Shown: positions 30,128 through 41,609 of the stretch, piece after piece
How the letters are laid out: every line of letters starts with the position of its first letter
Position numbering within the stretch: position 1 is the stretch's first letter
DNA from: Staphylococcus warneri
Lineage (GTDB): Bacteria; Bacillota; Bacilli; Staphylococcales; Staphylococcaceae
NCBI RefSeq assembly: GCF_900636385.1
Contig: NZ_LR134269.1
Coordinates: 1,364,001-1,428,000, forward strand
Length of the DNA stretch: 64,000 bases
Direction: 5' to 3'
The notes under the pieces: generated by a model
What the model was told of the DNA's origin: nothing
What the model saw: only the letters and a program-made list of their open reading frames with translations
The model's database searches: none
Translations under genes and position numbers: made by a program

Positions 30128-31003
30128 ATGGCTAATACAAAAGTCGAAGAAAACAAAAAATTAGATCAATTGAAAGACAACTCAAATCAAGGCGTATCTA
30201 CAATAGTCACTACACAAGATAAACACGATCCGATTTCTGATAGTGAACGTAAGGTCGTTTACTCTACTCAAAATTTAGACTTGTGGTACGGTGATAATCA
30301 TGCACTTCAAAATATCAATTTAGATATTCTTGAAAACAATGTAACTGCTATTATCGGACCATCAGGTTGCGGTAAGTCAACTTACATTAAAGCGTTAAAT
30401 CGTATGGTTGAACTTGTACCTTCAGTAAAAACTGCAGGTAAGATTTTATATCGTGATCAAAATATCTATGATGCAAAATATTCTAAAGAAAAATTAAGAA
30501 CGAATGTAGGTATGGTCTTCCAACAACCAAACCCATTCCCTAAATCTATATATGATAATATTACGTATGGACCAAAAACACACGGTATAAAAAATAAAAA
30601 GATTTTAGATGAAATTGTAGAAAAATCTTTACGTGGCGCAGCTATTTGGGATGAATTAAAAGATAGATTGCATATGAATGCGTATGGATTATCTGGTGGA
30701 CAACAACAACGTGTATGTATCGCTAGATGTTTAGCAATTGAACCTGATGTAATTTTAATGGACGAACCAACATCAGCATTAGACCCTATTTCTACATTGA
30801 AAATCGAAGAACTTGTTCAAGAATTAAAAGAAAACTATTCTATCATCATGGTTACACATAATATGCAACAAGCTGCTCGTGTTTCTGATAAAACAGCTTT
30901 CTTCTTGAACGGCTATGTAAATGAATATGACGACACTGATAAAATTTTCTCAAATCCAGCTGATAAGCAAACTGAAGATTACATTTCAGGACGATTTGGT
31001 TGA
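30128..31003 (+). CDS. pstB: Phosphate ABC transporter ATP-binding protein PstB
   Basis: ATPase of the phosphate importer. 291 residues: a 45-residue hydrophilic N-terminal extension, then Walker [10 protein letters not shown] (77-85), Q-loop [14 protein letters not shown], signature LSGGQQQR, Walker [13 protein letters not shown] and an H-loop THNMQQ. AGAAGGAG precedes the ATG. phoU starts 3 nt after its stop. Confidence 0.97.
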   Translation: MANTKVEENKKLDQLKDNSNQGVSTIVTTQDKHDPISDSERKVVYSTQNLDLWYGDNHALQNINLDILENNVTAIIGPSGCGKSTYIKALNRMVELVPSVKTAGKILYRDQNIYDAKYSKEKLRTNVGMVFQQPNPFPKSIYDNITYGPKTHGIKNKKILDEIVEKSLRGAAIWDELKDRLHMNAYGLSGGQQQRVCIARCLAIEPDVILMDEPTSALDPISTLKIEELVQELKENYSIIMVTHNMQQAARVSDKTAFFLNGYVNEYDDTDKIFSNPADKQTEDYISGRFG

Positions 31004-31006
31004 TAT

Positions 31007-31654
31007 ATGGCAGTGATTAGACAAAAATACGAAGGCCAACTAGAAGACTTAATTAAAGATTTACGTCGACTAGGTCTTCGTGTTTATTTTAATATTGAAA
31101 ATGCATTAGTGTCGTTAAGTGATGATAAGAGAACTTTCGCTAGAGAGACGATTGAAAAAGATAAAGAAATCAATCGTTTAGACTATGAAATTAATGAAAA
31201 AGTCATCATGCTTATTACAAAGCAACAACCGATTGCAACAGACTTACGCATGATGATGGCAGCTTTAAAGATTTCTACTGACTTTGAACGTATGGGTGAT
31301 AACGCCGCAAACATCGCTCATATTCGACTCAGAGTAAAAATTACGGATCATTATGTCTTAACAAGATTAAAGACTATGGGCAAATTAGCTATGTTAATGC
31401 TTGAAGATTTAAATACAGCTGTTAAAAATGAAGATATTACTTTAATTAAAGAAATTATTGAACGAGATCAAGATATCGATGATTTATATATCAACATTGT
31501 CAATACGACTTATTTAATTGATAACGATCCTTTTGTAGCAGGGCAAGCACACCTAGCTGCTAGGAATCTAGAACGTGTTGGAGATCATATTAGTAATATT
31601 GCGGAAAGTGTATATTACTTTCTCACAGGTGAACATTACGAAGCCGGTCGCTAA
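31007..31654 (+). CDS. phoU: Phosphate-signalling protein PhoU
   Basis: A 215-residue all-helical protein made of two PhoU repeats (about 15-105 and 115-205). Each has the metal-binding E/D-rich pattern, for example KISTDFERMGDNAANIAHI and RNLERVGDHISNIAESVYYF. PhoU links Pst transport to the PhoPR signalling system and restrains phosphate uptake. Terminal gene of the pst operon, convergent with pepF. Confidence 0.96.
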   Translation: MAVIRQKYEGQLEDLIKDLRRLGLRVYFNIENALVSLSDDKRTFARETIEKDKEINRLDYEINEKVIMLITKQQPIATDLRMMMAALKISTDFERMGDNAANIAHIRLRVKITDHYVLTRLKTMGKLAMLMLEDLNTAVKNEDITLIKEIIERDQDIDDLYINIVNTTYLIDNDPFVAGQAHLAARNLERVGDHISNIAESVYYFLTGEHYEAGR

Positions 31655-31723
31655 ATTTCCTATTTAACCCAAATTTAAATGTAACGGACTCATATTCGTA
31701 TTTGTTAGACCAAAAAGATATAA

Positions 31724-31768
31724 AAATCCCCTAAATGATAGCTCTTAGCTACATTTAGGGGATTTGTT
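31724..31768. terminator. Bidirectional terminator between phoU and pepF
   Basis: A 14-bp perfect stem (31724-31737 with 31752-31765) whose loop holds a further TAGCT/AGCTA stem, flanked by A-rich left and T-rich right ends. Confidence 0.92.
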
Positions 31769-31772
31769 TTAC

Positions 31773-33583
31773 TTATGAATTAGCTTCAATTTCATCAGTG
31801 AGGGCAATGGCTTCATCGACCAATTCAGATATATATCGAATTGTGTCTTTCAATGGTGCTTCTGTTGTTATATCAACACCTGCTTGTTTTGCTAAAGCAA
31901 CTGGTGATAAACTACCGCCTGATTTTAACGTATTTAACCAAGCATTAACAGCTGGTTGTCCTTCTTTTTTTATTTTTTGTGACATGACCGTTCCAATTGT
32001 TAAGCCCGCGGAATAAGTATAAGAATAGAGTCCCATATAATAATGTGGTTGTCTCATCCAAGTTAACTCCGTACCATCTGTCATTTCAACTGCATTACCA
32101 AAGAATTGTTGATAAACATTAAGCATAATATCATTTAACACTGGTGCTGTTAATGATTCTCCATTATCTACTTTCTGATATACTTCGCGTTGGTAAGCCG
32201 CTTCTAGCAAATGCGTCACCATATTATGATAATACGTACGAGAAAGTATAGAACCAATGACCCAACGTTTAAATCGTGGATCTTCGCTATGATTAAATAA
32301 ATAATTTGCCATTAACATCTCGTTCATTGTTGATGGTGCTTCCACAAAATACATCGAAGCTTCAGATTCTAAGAAATTCTGATTTTGTTGTGCTAAAGTA
32401 AAATGCCCTGCATGTCCTAATTCATGTGCCAGGACAAATGTTTCGGCCATTTTCCCTGTCCATGAAATAAAGACATAAGAATGTGTGAAATAGGGACTAG
32501 CACAGAACGCACCAGTATCTTTCCCTTTATTTTGAGCGAAATCTATCCAACGATTTTGGTATGCTGACTCAATCATAGAATGATAATCTTCGCCAAGTAC
32601 ATCAAGTGCACCATAAATATAAGATTTAGATTCATCAATAGAGATATCCGGTTCATAACTAGGATCAATTGAAACCTTTAAATCTTCAAAACGCATTTTG
32701 TCCAATCCATGTACACGTTGAAGTAATTTAGCATATTTTTGCATGACAGGTGCTAAATCACTCATGATGACATCAATTTGTCTGTCAAACATATCACGAG
32801 TCACTTCTTGTTCTTGTAATAAATAATCAATAACTGAATCATATCCTCTTAAATCCGCTTCAATTTTTTCTTGTTGTACTTGCATATTATAAGTTGCAGC
32901 TGTTGTATGTTGATAACGTCTAATTGCATCACTAAACGCTTTAAAACTTTTCTGTCTAAATTCAGGGTCAGCATGATCCTCATATTCATTTTCAAATGTC
33001 GCATAATCCATTGGATACTCTGTATTGTTATGTTTAAATGATTCAAATGCAATATCTAACATTTTAGTTGTACCATATAAATCATAAGGTTGATTTAAAG
33101 TAGGGGACAGACTAGCTAATGTTTGTTCAACTTTAGGATCTAATTGATACGGTTTGCGTACAATTAATTGTTGAATGTAATGTGGATATTGTGTTGAGAT
33201 TTCAGTTGTTGTAACGTGTCATTATTCAAATTTAATATTTCTGATTCTACAAATGATAATCGACTTGCGATTTTGCCATAAGATGTATTTAATTTAGCAT
33301 TTAATGTCTGTGCAGCTTCATCTGTTGTGTCCACGCTTAAACGTAATTCTGCATAATTGCCTAATCGATCAATCTGTATTAGAAGTGCTTCATAATCTTT
33401 AAGTGCACGTTCAATCGTATCAATTTCAGTTAATTGACCATTGTAACGCTCATGAAAAGATAATGAAGATGTTATCATCTCATCTAATGTTTGGTAAAAA
33501 TCTTTATCATTTTGGAATAAATCCTTTAAATCCCATGTTTCAGTGCTAGATATATCTTGTCTATTTGGTAAACCTTGTGTCAA
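31773..33583 (-). pseudogene. pepF: Oligoendopeptidase F, disrupted by a frameshift
   Basis: M3-family zinc oligopeptidase that degrades peptides in the cytoplasm. The N-terminal part (33583 down to a stop at 33164, 139 residues, TTG start after GGGAG) reads MTQGLPNRQDISSTETWDLK and ends in a nonsense tail, ITFNN. The rest continues in another frame, open from 33218 down to 31773, through ATFENEYEDHADPEF and the zinc motif LAHELGHAGHF. A single indel between about 33166 and 33218 separates the two. Repaired length is about 602 residues, normal for PepF. The downstream frame could start at 33062 but would lack the N-terminal domain. Confidence 0.88.
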
Positions 33584-33781
33584 TATGATTCACTCCCTGT
33601 TTGTAATCAATAATTTTATTATACATGAGTTAAATTCGAAACGCAGTTGATACATATCAATCATAAATCTGTACTTAATCAGTAATTAATCGTTCAGAAA
33701 TACTACTATAGTAGGTTTAGTTAAAGTAAATTAAATAGTATAATAATGTTAGTATTATTTAAAATTAAGGAGAATCCATTT

Positions 33782-34132
33782 ATGACTATTTTTGATATGC
33801 CGAATTTTCTATGGATTTCTATATTAGCAGTTATCATTTTAACTGTTTTCTGTACTTTAGTCTTACATAGATGGTTTATTGCAGCAGTTATTTCTTTTGT
33901 AGTATTAGGTGTATTAGCATTCTTTATTCCTAATTTCCAAGATATTACATTTCAACCTTTATTAGGGTATGCTGCTTTTATGGCGATTATGAGCTTAATT
34001 ATCAGTTTCTTATTATGGTACTTCACACGTAATTGGAGACGTGAAAGAAAGAAAAGACAACTCGAAAAAGATATGCGTCGATATGAACAATTTGAACATG
34101 AAAAAGATATGAATCATTTTCGTCGTCGTTAA
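33782..34132 (+). CDS. Small membrane protein of unknown function
   Basis: 116 residues, MTIFDMPNFLWISILAVIIL... Three hydrophobic segments (about 8-30, 33-50 and 60-82) are followed by a highly charged C-terminus (NWRRERKKRQLEKDMRRYEQ) that should lie in the cytoplasm. The upstream ATG at 33746 has no ribosome site; the one at 33782 follows AAGGAG. I recognise it as a conserved staphylococcal hypothetical; its own terminator shows that it is monocistronic. Confidence 0.8.
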   Translation: MTIFDMPNFLWISILAVIILTVFCTLVLHRWFIAAVISFVVLGVLAFFIPNFQDITFQPLLGYAAFMAIMSLIISFLLWYFTRNWRRERKKRQLEKDMRRYEQFEHEKDMNHFRRR

Positions 34133-34149
34133 CATATAACGGTCAAATG

Positions 34150-34184
34150 CCCAATTCTGAAACTATTAAACAGAGTTGGGTTTT
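34150..34184 (+). terminator. Terminator after the small membrane protein
   Basis: CCCAATTCTG (34150-34159) pairs with CAGAGTTGGG (34171-34180, one G-U), followed by TTTT. Confidence 0.85.
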
Positions 34185-34248
34185 ACAATTTAGGTCATGC
34201 ATTTAATTTTAACTATCATATTATAGGACAACTAATGGAGAGATACAT

Positions 34249-35247
34249 ATGAATTTAATTAAAATAATCATTTCAAAGTGTCTACAAACGATTGTAGTAT
34301 TATTTATCTTATCTACAATTACGTTTATTCTAATGAAATTATCTCCTGGTAATCCAGTAGACAAAATATTACATTTAGACACTGCGCAAGTATCAAACGC
34401 TCAAATAAAAGCGACCGAAAATAAATTAGGACTAAATGAATCGCTATTGGCGCAATGGTGGCATTGGATAATCCAAATATTACATTTAGATTTAGGTGTT
34501 AGTTATCAAACTAACGAGCCAGTTAGCCAAGAGATTACAACATATGCACCTCCTACACTAATCATTACTGTAGGAACATTAATCATGTCAGTCATCATTT
34601 CAGTGCCATTAGGTATACTTGCAGCAATTAATTATCATCGTCCAATTGATCGCATAATTAGAATTTTTACCTCTTTATCTGTTAGTTTACCTGCATTTTT
34701 CATAGGTATACTACTATTATATATATTTGATTTAAAATTAAACTTACTTCCTCCAGCTAGTGATGGTCAATGGGTTTCATACATTCTACCTATACTAACT
34801 ATGAGTATTGGTATGTGTGCTTATCTCATTAGATTAATTAGATCTAATCTACTAGATTTATATCAAAGTCCAATTGTCCAAGCTTCAAGGTTAAGAGGGA
34901 TGTCAGAGGAGTATATTTTGTTACACGATCTACTCAAGCCAGCATTATTGCCAACTATACCACTCATTGGTCTTTCTGTTGGTAGTTTAGTAGGTGGCAC
35001 AGTGGTTATTGAAAATTTATTTGAAATACCTGGTTTAGGCGCGTTTTTAGTCGATAGTATTCGTGCTAGAGATTATCCTGTGATACAAGGCATCGTATTA
35101 TTTATTGGTACATTAGTGATTATTATTAATACATGTGCGGATTTATTAAGTATTTGCTTAGATCCTAAACAAGGATTAACGCAGCAAGCATGGCCTAAAT
35201 CGTCTCAATCATTTAATGATAAGGAGGCGACACACCATGAAAATTAA
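34249..35247 (+). CDS. nikB: Nickel/oligopeptide ABC transporter permease (Opp2B/NikB type)
   Basis: 332-residue DppB/NikB-type permease of an ABC importer, with six membrane helices, a long extracytoplasmic segment after helix 1 ([14 protein letters not shown]...) and the EAA loop [20 protein letters not shown]. First gene of a four-gene operon. In S. aureus the equivalent Opp2 system has, to my memory, been shown to import nickel with a separately encoded binding protein; no binding protein is in this operon either. Confidence 0.85.
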   Translation: MNLIKIIISKCLQTIVVLFILSTITFILMKLSPGNPVDKILHLDTAQVSNAQIKATENKLGLNESLLAQWWHWIIQILHLDLGVSYQTNEPVSQEITTYAPPTLIITVGTLIMSVIISVPLGILAAINYHRPIDRIIRIFTSLSVSLPAFFIGILLLYIFDLKLNLLPPASDGQWVSYILPILTMSIGMCAYLIRLIRSNLLDLYQSPIVQASRLRGMSEEYILLHDLLKPALLPTIPLIGLSVGSLVGGTVVIENLFEIPGLGAFLVDSIRARDYPVIQGIVLFIGTLVIIINTCADLLSICLDPKQGLTQQAWPKSSQSFNDKEATHHEN

Positions 35248-36052
35248 AATCAATCGTTCAAATTGGATATTTTATGTATTTTTCATATATATTTTATTCA
35301 TTGTTATCATGCAACTATTTGTGAATGACGATGCTGCTACAAAAGTACATTTGTCTCAAACATTTGAACCAATGAGTGCACAACATTTATTAGGTACAGA
35401 TGATTATGGTAGAGATTTATTCACTCGTCTCGTAGTAGGAGCACGTTCTACGTTATTTATCACTGTGCTCACTTTAATATTTACAGTCATTATTGGCGTA
35501 CCTCTAGGCCTACTGTCTGGTTATAAAAAAGGCTGGATAGACACAATCATCATGCGTATGATTGATATCGGTTTAAGTATCCCAGAATTTGTCATTATGA
35601 TTGCACTTGCAAGTTTCTTCCATCCAAGTATATGGAACTTAGTTATAGCCATTACAGTAATTAAGTGGATGAATTACGCACGGGTGACAAGAGGAATTGT
35701 GAATACAGAAATGCATCAATCATATATTCGTATGGCACAACTTTTCAAAGTACCTACATTAACGATTTTATTTAAGCATTTATTACCTAAAGTACTGCCA
35801 TTCATTCTCGTATTAATCATTGTGGATTTCGGCAAGATTGTATTATACATTAGTTCTTTATCATTTTTAGGTTTAGGTGCACAACCACCATCACCAGAAT
35901 GGGGGGCAATGTTGCAAGCAGGACGTGACTTTATAACCTCTCATCCGATTATGATCATTGCACCTGCGTCTGTTATTGCTATGACGATATTAATCTTTAA
36001 CTTAACAGGTGATGCACTCCGTGATCGATTACTAATAGGAAGAGGTGACTAA
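35237..36052 (+). CDS. nikC: Nickel/oligopeptide ABC transporter permease (Opp2C/NikC type)
   Basis: 271-residue DppC/NikC-type permease, partner of the preceding one. [20 protein letters not shown] is the family hallmark after the first helix; the C-terminal [20 protein letters not shown] is equally diagnostic. An in-frame ATG at 35216 has no ribosome site; the start at 35237 follows AAGGAGG with 10-nt spacing and overlaps nikB by 11 nt. Confidence 0.87.
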   Translation: MKIKINRSNWIFYVFFIYILFIVIMQLFVNDDAATKVHLSQTFEPMSAQHLLGTDDYGRDLFTRLVVGARSTLFITVLTLIFTVIIGVPLGLLSGYKKGWIDTIIMRMIDIGLSIPEFVIMIALASFFHPSIWNLVIAITVIKWMNYARVTRGIVNTEMHQSYIRMAQLFKVPTLTILFKHLLPKVLPFILVLIIVDFGKIVLYISSLSFLGLGAQPPSPEWGAMLQAGRDFITSHPIMIIAPASVIAMTILIFNLTGDALRDRLLIGRGD

Positions 36053-36053
36053 A

Positions 36054-36827
36054 TTGAATATCATAGAAGTTAAAGGGCTCACCATTAATGATTCAAAAGG
36101 TCAATCACTTTTAAACCATGTAGATTTATCTATCAAGACACAACAAATCAATGCAATTATTGGAGAAAGTGGGGCAGGTAAAACTTTAGCTATACGTTTT
36201 ATATTGAATCAATTACCTCATGATTTTCATATCGAATATGATGATTTCTTATATTATGGTCATCCTGTGACACAATTAGATGATCATTTAGGAAAAGACA
36301 TTGGCTATATTTCTCAAAACTATACCCAAAGTTTTAATGACCATACCAAGTTAGGTAAGCAACTCATAGCCATTTATCGTACACATTTTGATGTATCAAA
36401 ACAAGTTGCTAAAACTAAAGTAAAAGAAGCACTCACATGGGTGAATTTATCAAGCGAAGAGATTTTAACACTCTATAGTTTTCAATTATCTGGTGGTCAA
36501 CTTGAACGTGTTTACATTGCAAGCGTACTTATGCTTGATCCTAAACTTATCATTGCAGATGAACCAGTGGCATCATTAGATATGGTAAATGGTCTACAAA
36601 TAATGGATTTACTTGAACATATTGTTAAGGACCATCATCAAACTTTATTAATCGTTACTCACAATATGAGCCATGTTCTTAAATATGCAGATCAAATAGA
36701 TGTAATTCAAAATGGACAAATTGTTGATAGTGGTAATCGTTCTTATTTTGAAAGTAAACAATCGACAACATACGCTCAACGATTATTTCATTTTAGAAGT
36801 CATATAAAGAGGGAATATCATGATTAA
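36054..36827 (+). CDS. nikD: Nickel/oligopeptide ABC transporter ATPase (Opp2D/NikD type)
   Basis: ATPase with Walker A GESGAGKT, signature LSGGQLER, Walker B LIIADEPVASLD and H-loop THNMS. The TTG at 36054 has GAGGTG 6 nt upstream and starts MNIIEVKGLTIND; a GTG at 36045 is possible but lies inside that ribosome site. Ends 8 nt into nikE. Confidence 0.85.
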   Translation: MNIIEVKGLTINDSKGQSLLNHVDLSIKTQQINAIIGESGAGKTLAIRFILNQLPHDFHIEYDDFLYYGHPVTQLDDHLGKDIGYISQNYTQSFNDHTKLGKQLIAIYRTHFDVSKQVAKTKVKEALTWVNLSSEEILTLYSFQLSGGQLERVYIASVLMLDPKLIIADEPVASLDMVNGLQIMDLLEHIVKDHHQTLLIVTHNMSHVLKYADQIDVIQNGQIVDSGNRSYFESKQSTTYAQRLFHFRSHIKREYHD

Positions 36828-37521
36828 ATTAGACAATATCTCATTCAATTATCATAAACAACAAACTGTATTAAGCCATATCAATTTAACAATAGAAGAT
36901 AATGAAATAGTTGGTATTTTAGGTGAAAGTGGGTCAGGTAAGAGTACACTTAGTTCACTTTTATTACACGAACTTAAGCCAACAACTGGTTACATAGATG
37001 TTGATACACATGATATTTTACCCGTATTCCAACATGCTTCTGACAGTTTCAATCCTAAATTAACTATTCAGCAATCATTAGCTGAGCCACTCTTGTATTA
37101 TAAAAAGCATACGACTCAGCATATTGATCAAATGATTCAAAACACTACATCATCATTTGACTTGTCGTTATCTTTACTTAGCAAATATCCAAATGAATTA
37201 AGTGGCGGTCAATTACAAAGATTTAACTTGCTACGAACATTGTTAGTTAAACCCAAAGTATTAATTTGTGATGAAATTACTTCAAACTTAGACGTTATCG
37301 CAGAACAGCATATGTTAGATATTTTAACTGCAAACTACCGTAAACACCCATATACTTTAATCATGATTTCACATGATTTATCTGTAATCCAACGTATTTG
37401 TCACCGGATTATTGTAATAAAAGATGGGGCGCTCGTTGATGATTTTGCTACCAATCAACTATTCAGCCATCATAGGCATCCCTATACCAAACAACTTGTA
37501 GCTTTATACGAATCAAATTAA
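36820..37521 (+). CDS. nikE: Nickel/oligopeptide ABC transporter ATPase (Opp2F/NikE type)
   Basis: 233-residue second ATPase of the importer: Walker A GESGSGKS, signature LSGGQLQR, Walker B VLICDEITSNLD (Ile where most have Pro), H-loop SHDLS. It lacks the zinc-ribbon-like C-terminal extension of longer OppF proteins. GAGGGAA precedes the ATG. Last gene of the operon. Confidence 0.85.
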   Translation: MIKLDNISFNYHKQQTVLSHINLTIEDNEIVGILGESGSGKSTLSSLLLHELKPTTGYIDVDTHDILPVFQHASDSFNPKLTIQQSLAEPLLYYKKHTTQHIDQMIQNTTSSFDLSLSLLSKYPNELSGGQLQRFNLLRTLLVKPKVLICDEITSNLDVIAEQHMLDILTANYRKHPYTLIMISHDLSVIQRICHRIIVIKDGALVDDFATNQLFSHHRHPYTKQLVALYESN

Positions 37522-37542
37522 ATTATGTGATAAACCTATACC

Positions 37543-37591
37543 AAAGAAGCCCAAAGATGACTTTTATTTCAAAGTGACTTTGGGCTTCTTT
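37543..37591. terminator. Bidirectional terminator between nikE and the siderophore lipoprotein gene
   Basis: A 14-bp perfect stem (37543-37556 with 37578-37591), extended inward by ACTTT/AAAGT. Confidence 0.9.
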
Positions 37592-37611
37592 ATATAGAAT
37601 TTGTTAACCAA

Positions 37612-38628
37612 TTATTTCTTATCTTCAAAGGCGTCTTGAATATGTTCAAGTTGATCTATTGTAAGTTGATTACCACCTTCACCAAAATACCAAGCATTAG
37701 ATTCAAATTGATATACATTATGATTTTTAATTGCTTTTATATTTTTAATAACCTTATTATTTAGTTCTTTAGGTAAATGCTGATCATTGCCATCTTTTGT
37801 TCGATTAATCACAAATAGTTTATCTGGATTAATTTTATTTAAATATTCATAACTGATTTGATTTCCTGCAGAATTGGCTTTCATGTTATTGTCCGCATGT
37901 TGTATACCTAAATCCTTATTCAAGAAACCACCAAATCGACCAGTTTGTCCAAATGCTTTCATACCTTTATCATCAACAACTAGTAGCAATACTTTGTCCT
38001 TATTAATCGCACGTTTTGTCTCATTTACTTTTTCTTTTAATTCTCGATTAAGTGTGTTGGCCTTATCTTTTTTATTAAATATTTTCCCTAATTGATTGGT
38101 TGTTGTTTCTATTGATGAAATATAATTTTCACTATCTGGACTAACAAATAAAATTTTAGCATCGGGCGCAGCTTTTTTCATTTCATCGATTGTTTTTGTA
38201 TGTGCTTGTCTGAAAGAGGCTAAGATTAAATCTGGTTTTGCTTTGGCTAAATTATCGTATTTAGGTCGCCCAGGGTTACCCAAATTGATATATTGATCAC
38301 TTTTAAATTCATTTAAAGCGTGGGGGAGAAATGCATTCCCTTGTCCTTTAGCAACTGCTTTTACATGACTTTTTAAATCCATTTGTTGCATAATGTCTAA
38401 TGCACCATAATCTAAGACAGCAACTCGTTCAGGATTTTTAGGAACTTTGACTGTCTCAGTTTTCTTTACACCTTGTGAGTGGGTGTTATTTTTATCTTTA
38501 AACTCATAAGTATTTTTGATACTTACAGTGTCCTTTGAATTTTTACTAGATTGATCTGACGTTTGACTACAAGCAGTTAGTACAATACCAATGATTAAAA
38601 TAATAAGTAGTTTATATGTATTTTTCAT
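37612..38628 (-). CDS. Iron-siderophore-binding lipoprotein (FecB/CeuE family)
   Basis: 338-residue lipoprotein: signal peptide with lipobox VLTAC (Cys20), a polar Ser/Lys linker, then a class III binding fold with NPERVAVLDYGALD and KPDLILASFRQAH. Such proteins deliver ferric siderophores to a permease. The first in-frame ATG (38646) lies upstream of the ribosome site; the ATG at 38628 has AAGGAGG at 6 nt. No permease or ATPase for iron is in the window, so it must use partners encoded elsewhere. A Fur box precedes it. Confidence 0.88.
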   Translation of the reverse strand: MKNTYKLLIILIIGIVLTACSQTSDQSSKNSKDTVSIKNTYEFKDKNNTHSQGVKKTETVKVPKNPERVAVLDYGALDIMQQMDLKSHVKAVAKGQGNAFLPHALNEFKSDQYINLGNPGRPKYDNLAKAKPDLILASFRQAHTKTIDEMKKAAPDAKILFVSPDSENYISSIETTTNQLGKIFNKKDKANTLNRELKEKVNETKRAINKDKVLLLVVDDKGMKAFGQTGRFGGFLNKDLGIQHADNNMKANSAGNQISYEYLNKINPDKLFVINRTKDGNDQHLPKELNNKVIKNIKAIKNHNVYQFESNAWYFGEGGNQLTIDQLEHIQDAFEDKK

Positions 38629-38647
38629 AATCATCCTCCTTATCATT

Positions 38648-38677
38648 ATTTTAAATGAAATTGAGAATCATTATCAA
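38648..38677 (-). promoter_or_regulatory. Fur-controlled promoter of the siderophore lipoprotein gene
   Basis: TGAGAATCATTATCA (38662-38676) matches 14 of 15 positions of the Fur core TGATAATNATTATCA. On the minus strand it overlaps a -35 TTGATA (38677-38672); a -10 TAAAAT (38653-38648) lies 18 bp on. Fur-Fe2+ should block it, giving expression in iron limitation. Confidence 0.85.
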
Positions 38678-38686
38678 TTAATATTA

Positions 38687-39460
38687 TTACTTTTCATTTA
38701 ACCATTTATCCAATTCGTTACATATTGCTTCATTAGTGTCGTCGACTAAAGTAATTTGCGGATTATTAATAAACGTCGTATGATCCATATGTAAATTCGT
38801 TACAAAATAGCCATGAGATGCATGTTCTAGCATTTGAATGTCATTATGATCATTTCCAAATGCGATATATTCAGTTGTAGCTCCAATGATTTTTTGAATG
38901 GTAGTATGTTTATCAATACCTTGAGCTGTTATATCAATATAGTTTTCATTTAAATGTTGTATTAGCTCCAGGGAATGCGATTTTTCAGCTAAGATAGTAG
39001 CAATTTCTTCAAAATCATCATGACGAATATCTAATATGATAGCTTTAATGGGTTCAACAATGTCATCCATATCCAAAATCTTTGCTGTATGGTTAGGATC
39101 AATGCGTTGAAATAATTCATACGTTGCATCTAAGTTAGTTGAATAATTATATTTATCATCTAATATATACTTTAATTGATATGCATGAATAATATCTTTA
39201 ATTAGTTGCAAATCATCCTGTGTAATAGATTTAATCACTTCAATCTGTCCATTTTGAGAAATGATTGAGCCATTACCACCAATAAGTGTAAAGTCTTTGA
39301 ATTCAGGTATAACTGGTAGCAAATCTCTAATTGGACGTGCGGATGCAAATATCACTTGATGGCCAAGTTGATGTAATTTAAAAATACGTTCTTCAATAAG
39401 TAGATCAACATGATAACCATCAAATGAAATGGTACCGTCAATATCAAAAACAAAATTCAT
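38687..39460 (-). CDS. HAD-superfamily phosphatase (Cof type)
   Basis: 257-residue HAD hydrolase with motif I FDIDGT (Asp6, Asp8), motif II ASARP, a C2-type cap and motif IV AFGNDHNDIQML. Cof-type enzymes dephosphorylate sugar phosphates, FMN or pyridoxal phosphate; the substrate here is unknown. A TTG at 39466 is too close to the AGGAG ribosome site, so the ATG at 39460 (8-nt spacing) is chosen. It lies upstream of the Fur box, which does not control it. Confidence 0.88.
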   Translation of the reverse strand: MNFVFDIDGTISFDGYHVDLLIEERIFKLHQLGHQVIFASARPIRDLLPVIPEFKDFTLIGGNGSIISQNGQIEVIKSITQDDLQLIKDIIHAYQLKYILDDKYNYSTNLDATYELFQRIDPNHTAKILDMDDIVEPIKAIILDIRHDDFEEIATILAEKSHSLELIQHLNENYIDITAQGIDKHTTIQKIIGATTEYIAFGNDHNDIQMLEHASHGYFVTNLHMDHTTFINNPQITLVDDTNEAICNELDKWLNEK

Positions 39461-39479
39461 AAACAAAACTCCTAAATGT

Positions 39480-40245
<766 letters not shown>

Positions 40246-40272
40246 AAAAAAAGCTGAGACAAGAGTCTCAGC
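40246..40272 (-). terminator. Terminator after femB
   Basis: GCTGAGAC (40253-40260) with GTCTCAGC (40265-40272), 4-nt loop, then a run of seven T on the minus strand. Confidence 0.92.
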
Positions 40273-40307
40273 CTAGATATACCAATAGATTTGCTATGTC
40301 TTCTATT

Positions 40308-41567
40308 TTACTTCTTAACTTTTCTACGAATACGGTCTAATGTAGTGAATAACCAATATTTCACTTTGTTAATTGGCTTATAAAAATCTCCTATTAACTC
40401 TTCAATTTGAACATTAAATCCACGTTTAAAGCGATAAACGCCATAGTCCTCACTATTTTCAGTAAAGTCACCAGACAATCCATAGAAATTGTAACGATCA
40501 TAACCATTATCGAAGCAATAATTAATCATGAACCAATGCATCATATATGGTCCCATGTATTGATTGAATTTTTCTGATGAACCACCTGAGAAGTAGTTGA
40601 CTTCATAAGCATTAGCAAAGTAAACACCAGAAGCAAGATTCAATACTGAACCATCAGTTTGACGAATTTCACTAGCTTGTAGCATTTCTTTTTTATCATG
40701 CTCAATTTGCTTGTCTAATTCACTGATTTTCTTCAATTGTTTATCACTTTTGTTTTCTTTTGCCATCATTTGATCACGACGGTTTTCTTTATCATTTAGC
40801 GAATGCTGTAATGACTCAATATATTCATCTAAATCAATATATGCTAATGGCACTAATACTTTATCGCCGAAATGATCAATGAAATTATAGAAATATTGAT
40901 CTGTTTTTGAAGCAAATCCAGTTCTTTCTTCAGTTTCACGATAAAGCTCTAAGAAAAGATCAAATTCATCCCTACTTAAAAATCTTACTTTTACTCCGTA
41001 GTTTATCGCTTTATTAATATTTCTTTTACGTTGACTATCGAATTCTTTCTTCAATGAAGCAGGTGTTTTGCCCTCTAAGTCTAAAACACCCATCCATCTT
41101 ACTTGGCTGAAGCTATCGTAAGATGTTGTAAAACCATGGTGTTCATAACCGTGAGATTTAAATAAATTGACAAGTGCATCGTTTTTCTCATGGTTATCAA
41201 GTGGTTTAATATCTTTATCATAAATTTGATAAATCCAGTATGGATCCATTTTGACATATAAACATTGATGTTGATGTAAGTATTTATCTAATTCTCTCAA
41301 ATAAAAATCAACTAAACCTAAGTCAGAGTAGTCCATGACTGGACCACGATTTGAATAATACACATAACTACCCATCGTTGGGATTTTTGAAAATAGACTT
41401 GCTGCAATGACCTTGTTGTTTTCATCTTTAATACCTAATAATACAACCTGAAAACCATCCGTTTCACGAGTAGCAATATTTTCTTTCACCTGAAAATAAT
41501 GACTTTCTAATGATGGATTTTGTACAAAGTTCTCAAATTCTTTAACTGTCAACTCTGTAAATTTCAT
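40308..41567 (-). CDS. femB: Aminoacyltransferase FemB
   Basis: FemABX-family enzyme that adds glycines 4 and 5 (some Ser in coagulase-negative species) to the peptidoglycan interpeptide bridge on lipid II, using glycyl-tRNA at the cytoplasmic membrane face. 419 residues: two GNAT-like domains with an inserted coiled coil (about 240-300; [20 protein letters not shown]). [21 protein letters not shown] is a family signature. Gene follows femA by 42 nt. Target of bridge-dependent lysostaphin and beta-lactam phenotypes in S. aureus. Confidence 0.96.
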   Translation of the reverse strand: MKFTELTVKEFENFVQNPSLESHYFQVKENIATRETDGFQVVLLGIKDENNKVIAASLFSKIPTMGSYVYYSNRGPVMDYSDLGLVDFYLRELDKYLHQHQCLYVKMDPYWIYQIYDKDIKPLDNHEKNDALVNLFKSHGYEHHGFTTSYDSFSQVRWMGVLDLEGKTPASLKKEFDSQRKRNINKAINYGVKVRFLSRDEFDLFLELYRETEERTGFASKTDQYFYNFIDHFGDKVLVPLAYIDLDEYIESLQHSLNDKENRRDQMMAKENKSDKQLKKISELDKQIEHDKKEMLQASEIRQTDGSVLNLASGVYFANAYEVNYFSGGSSEKFNQYMGPYMMHWFMINYCFDNGYDRYNFYGLSGDFTENSEDYGVYRFKRGFNVQIEELIGDFYKPINKVKYWLFTTLDRIRRKVKK

Positions 41568-41609
41568 AATTAGATAATTCCCTTCCTAATAAAAATTTAT
41601 TATTTATGC

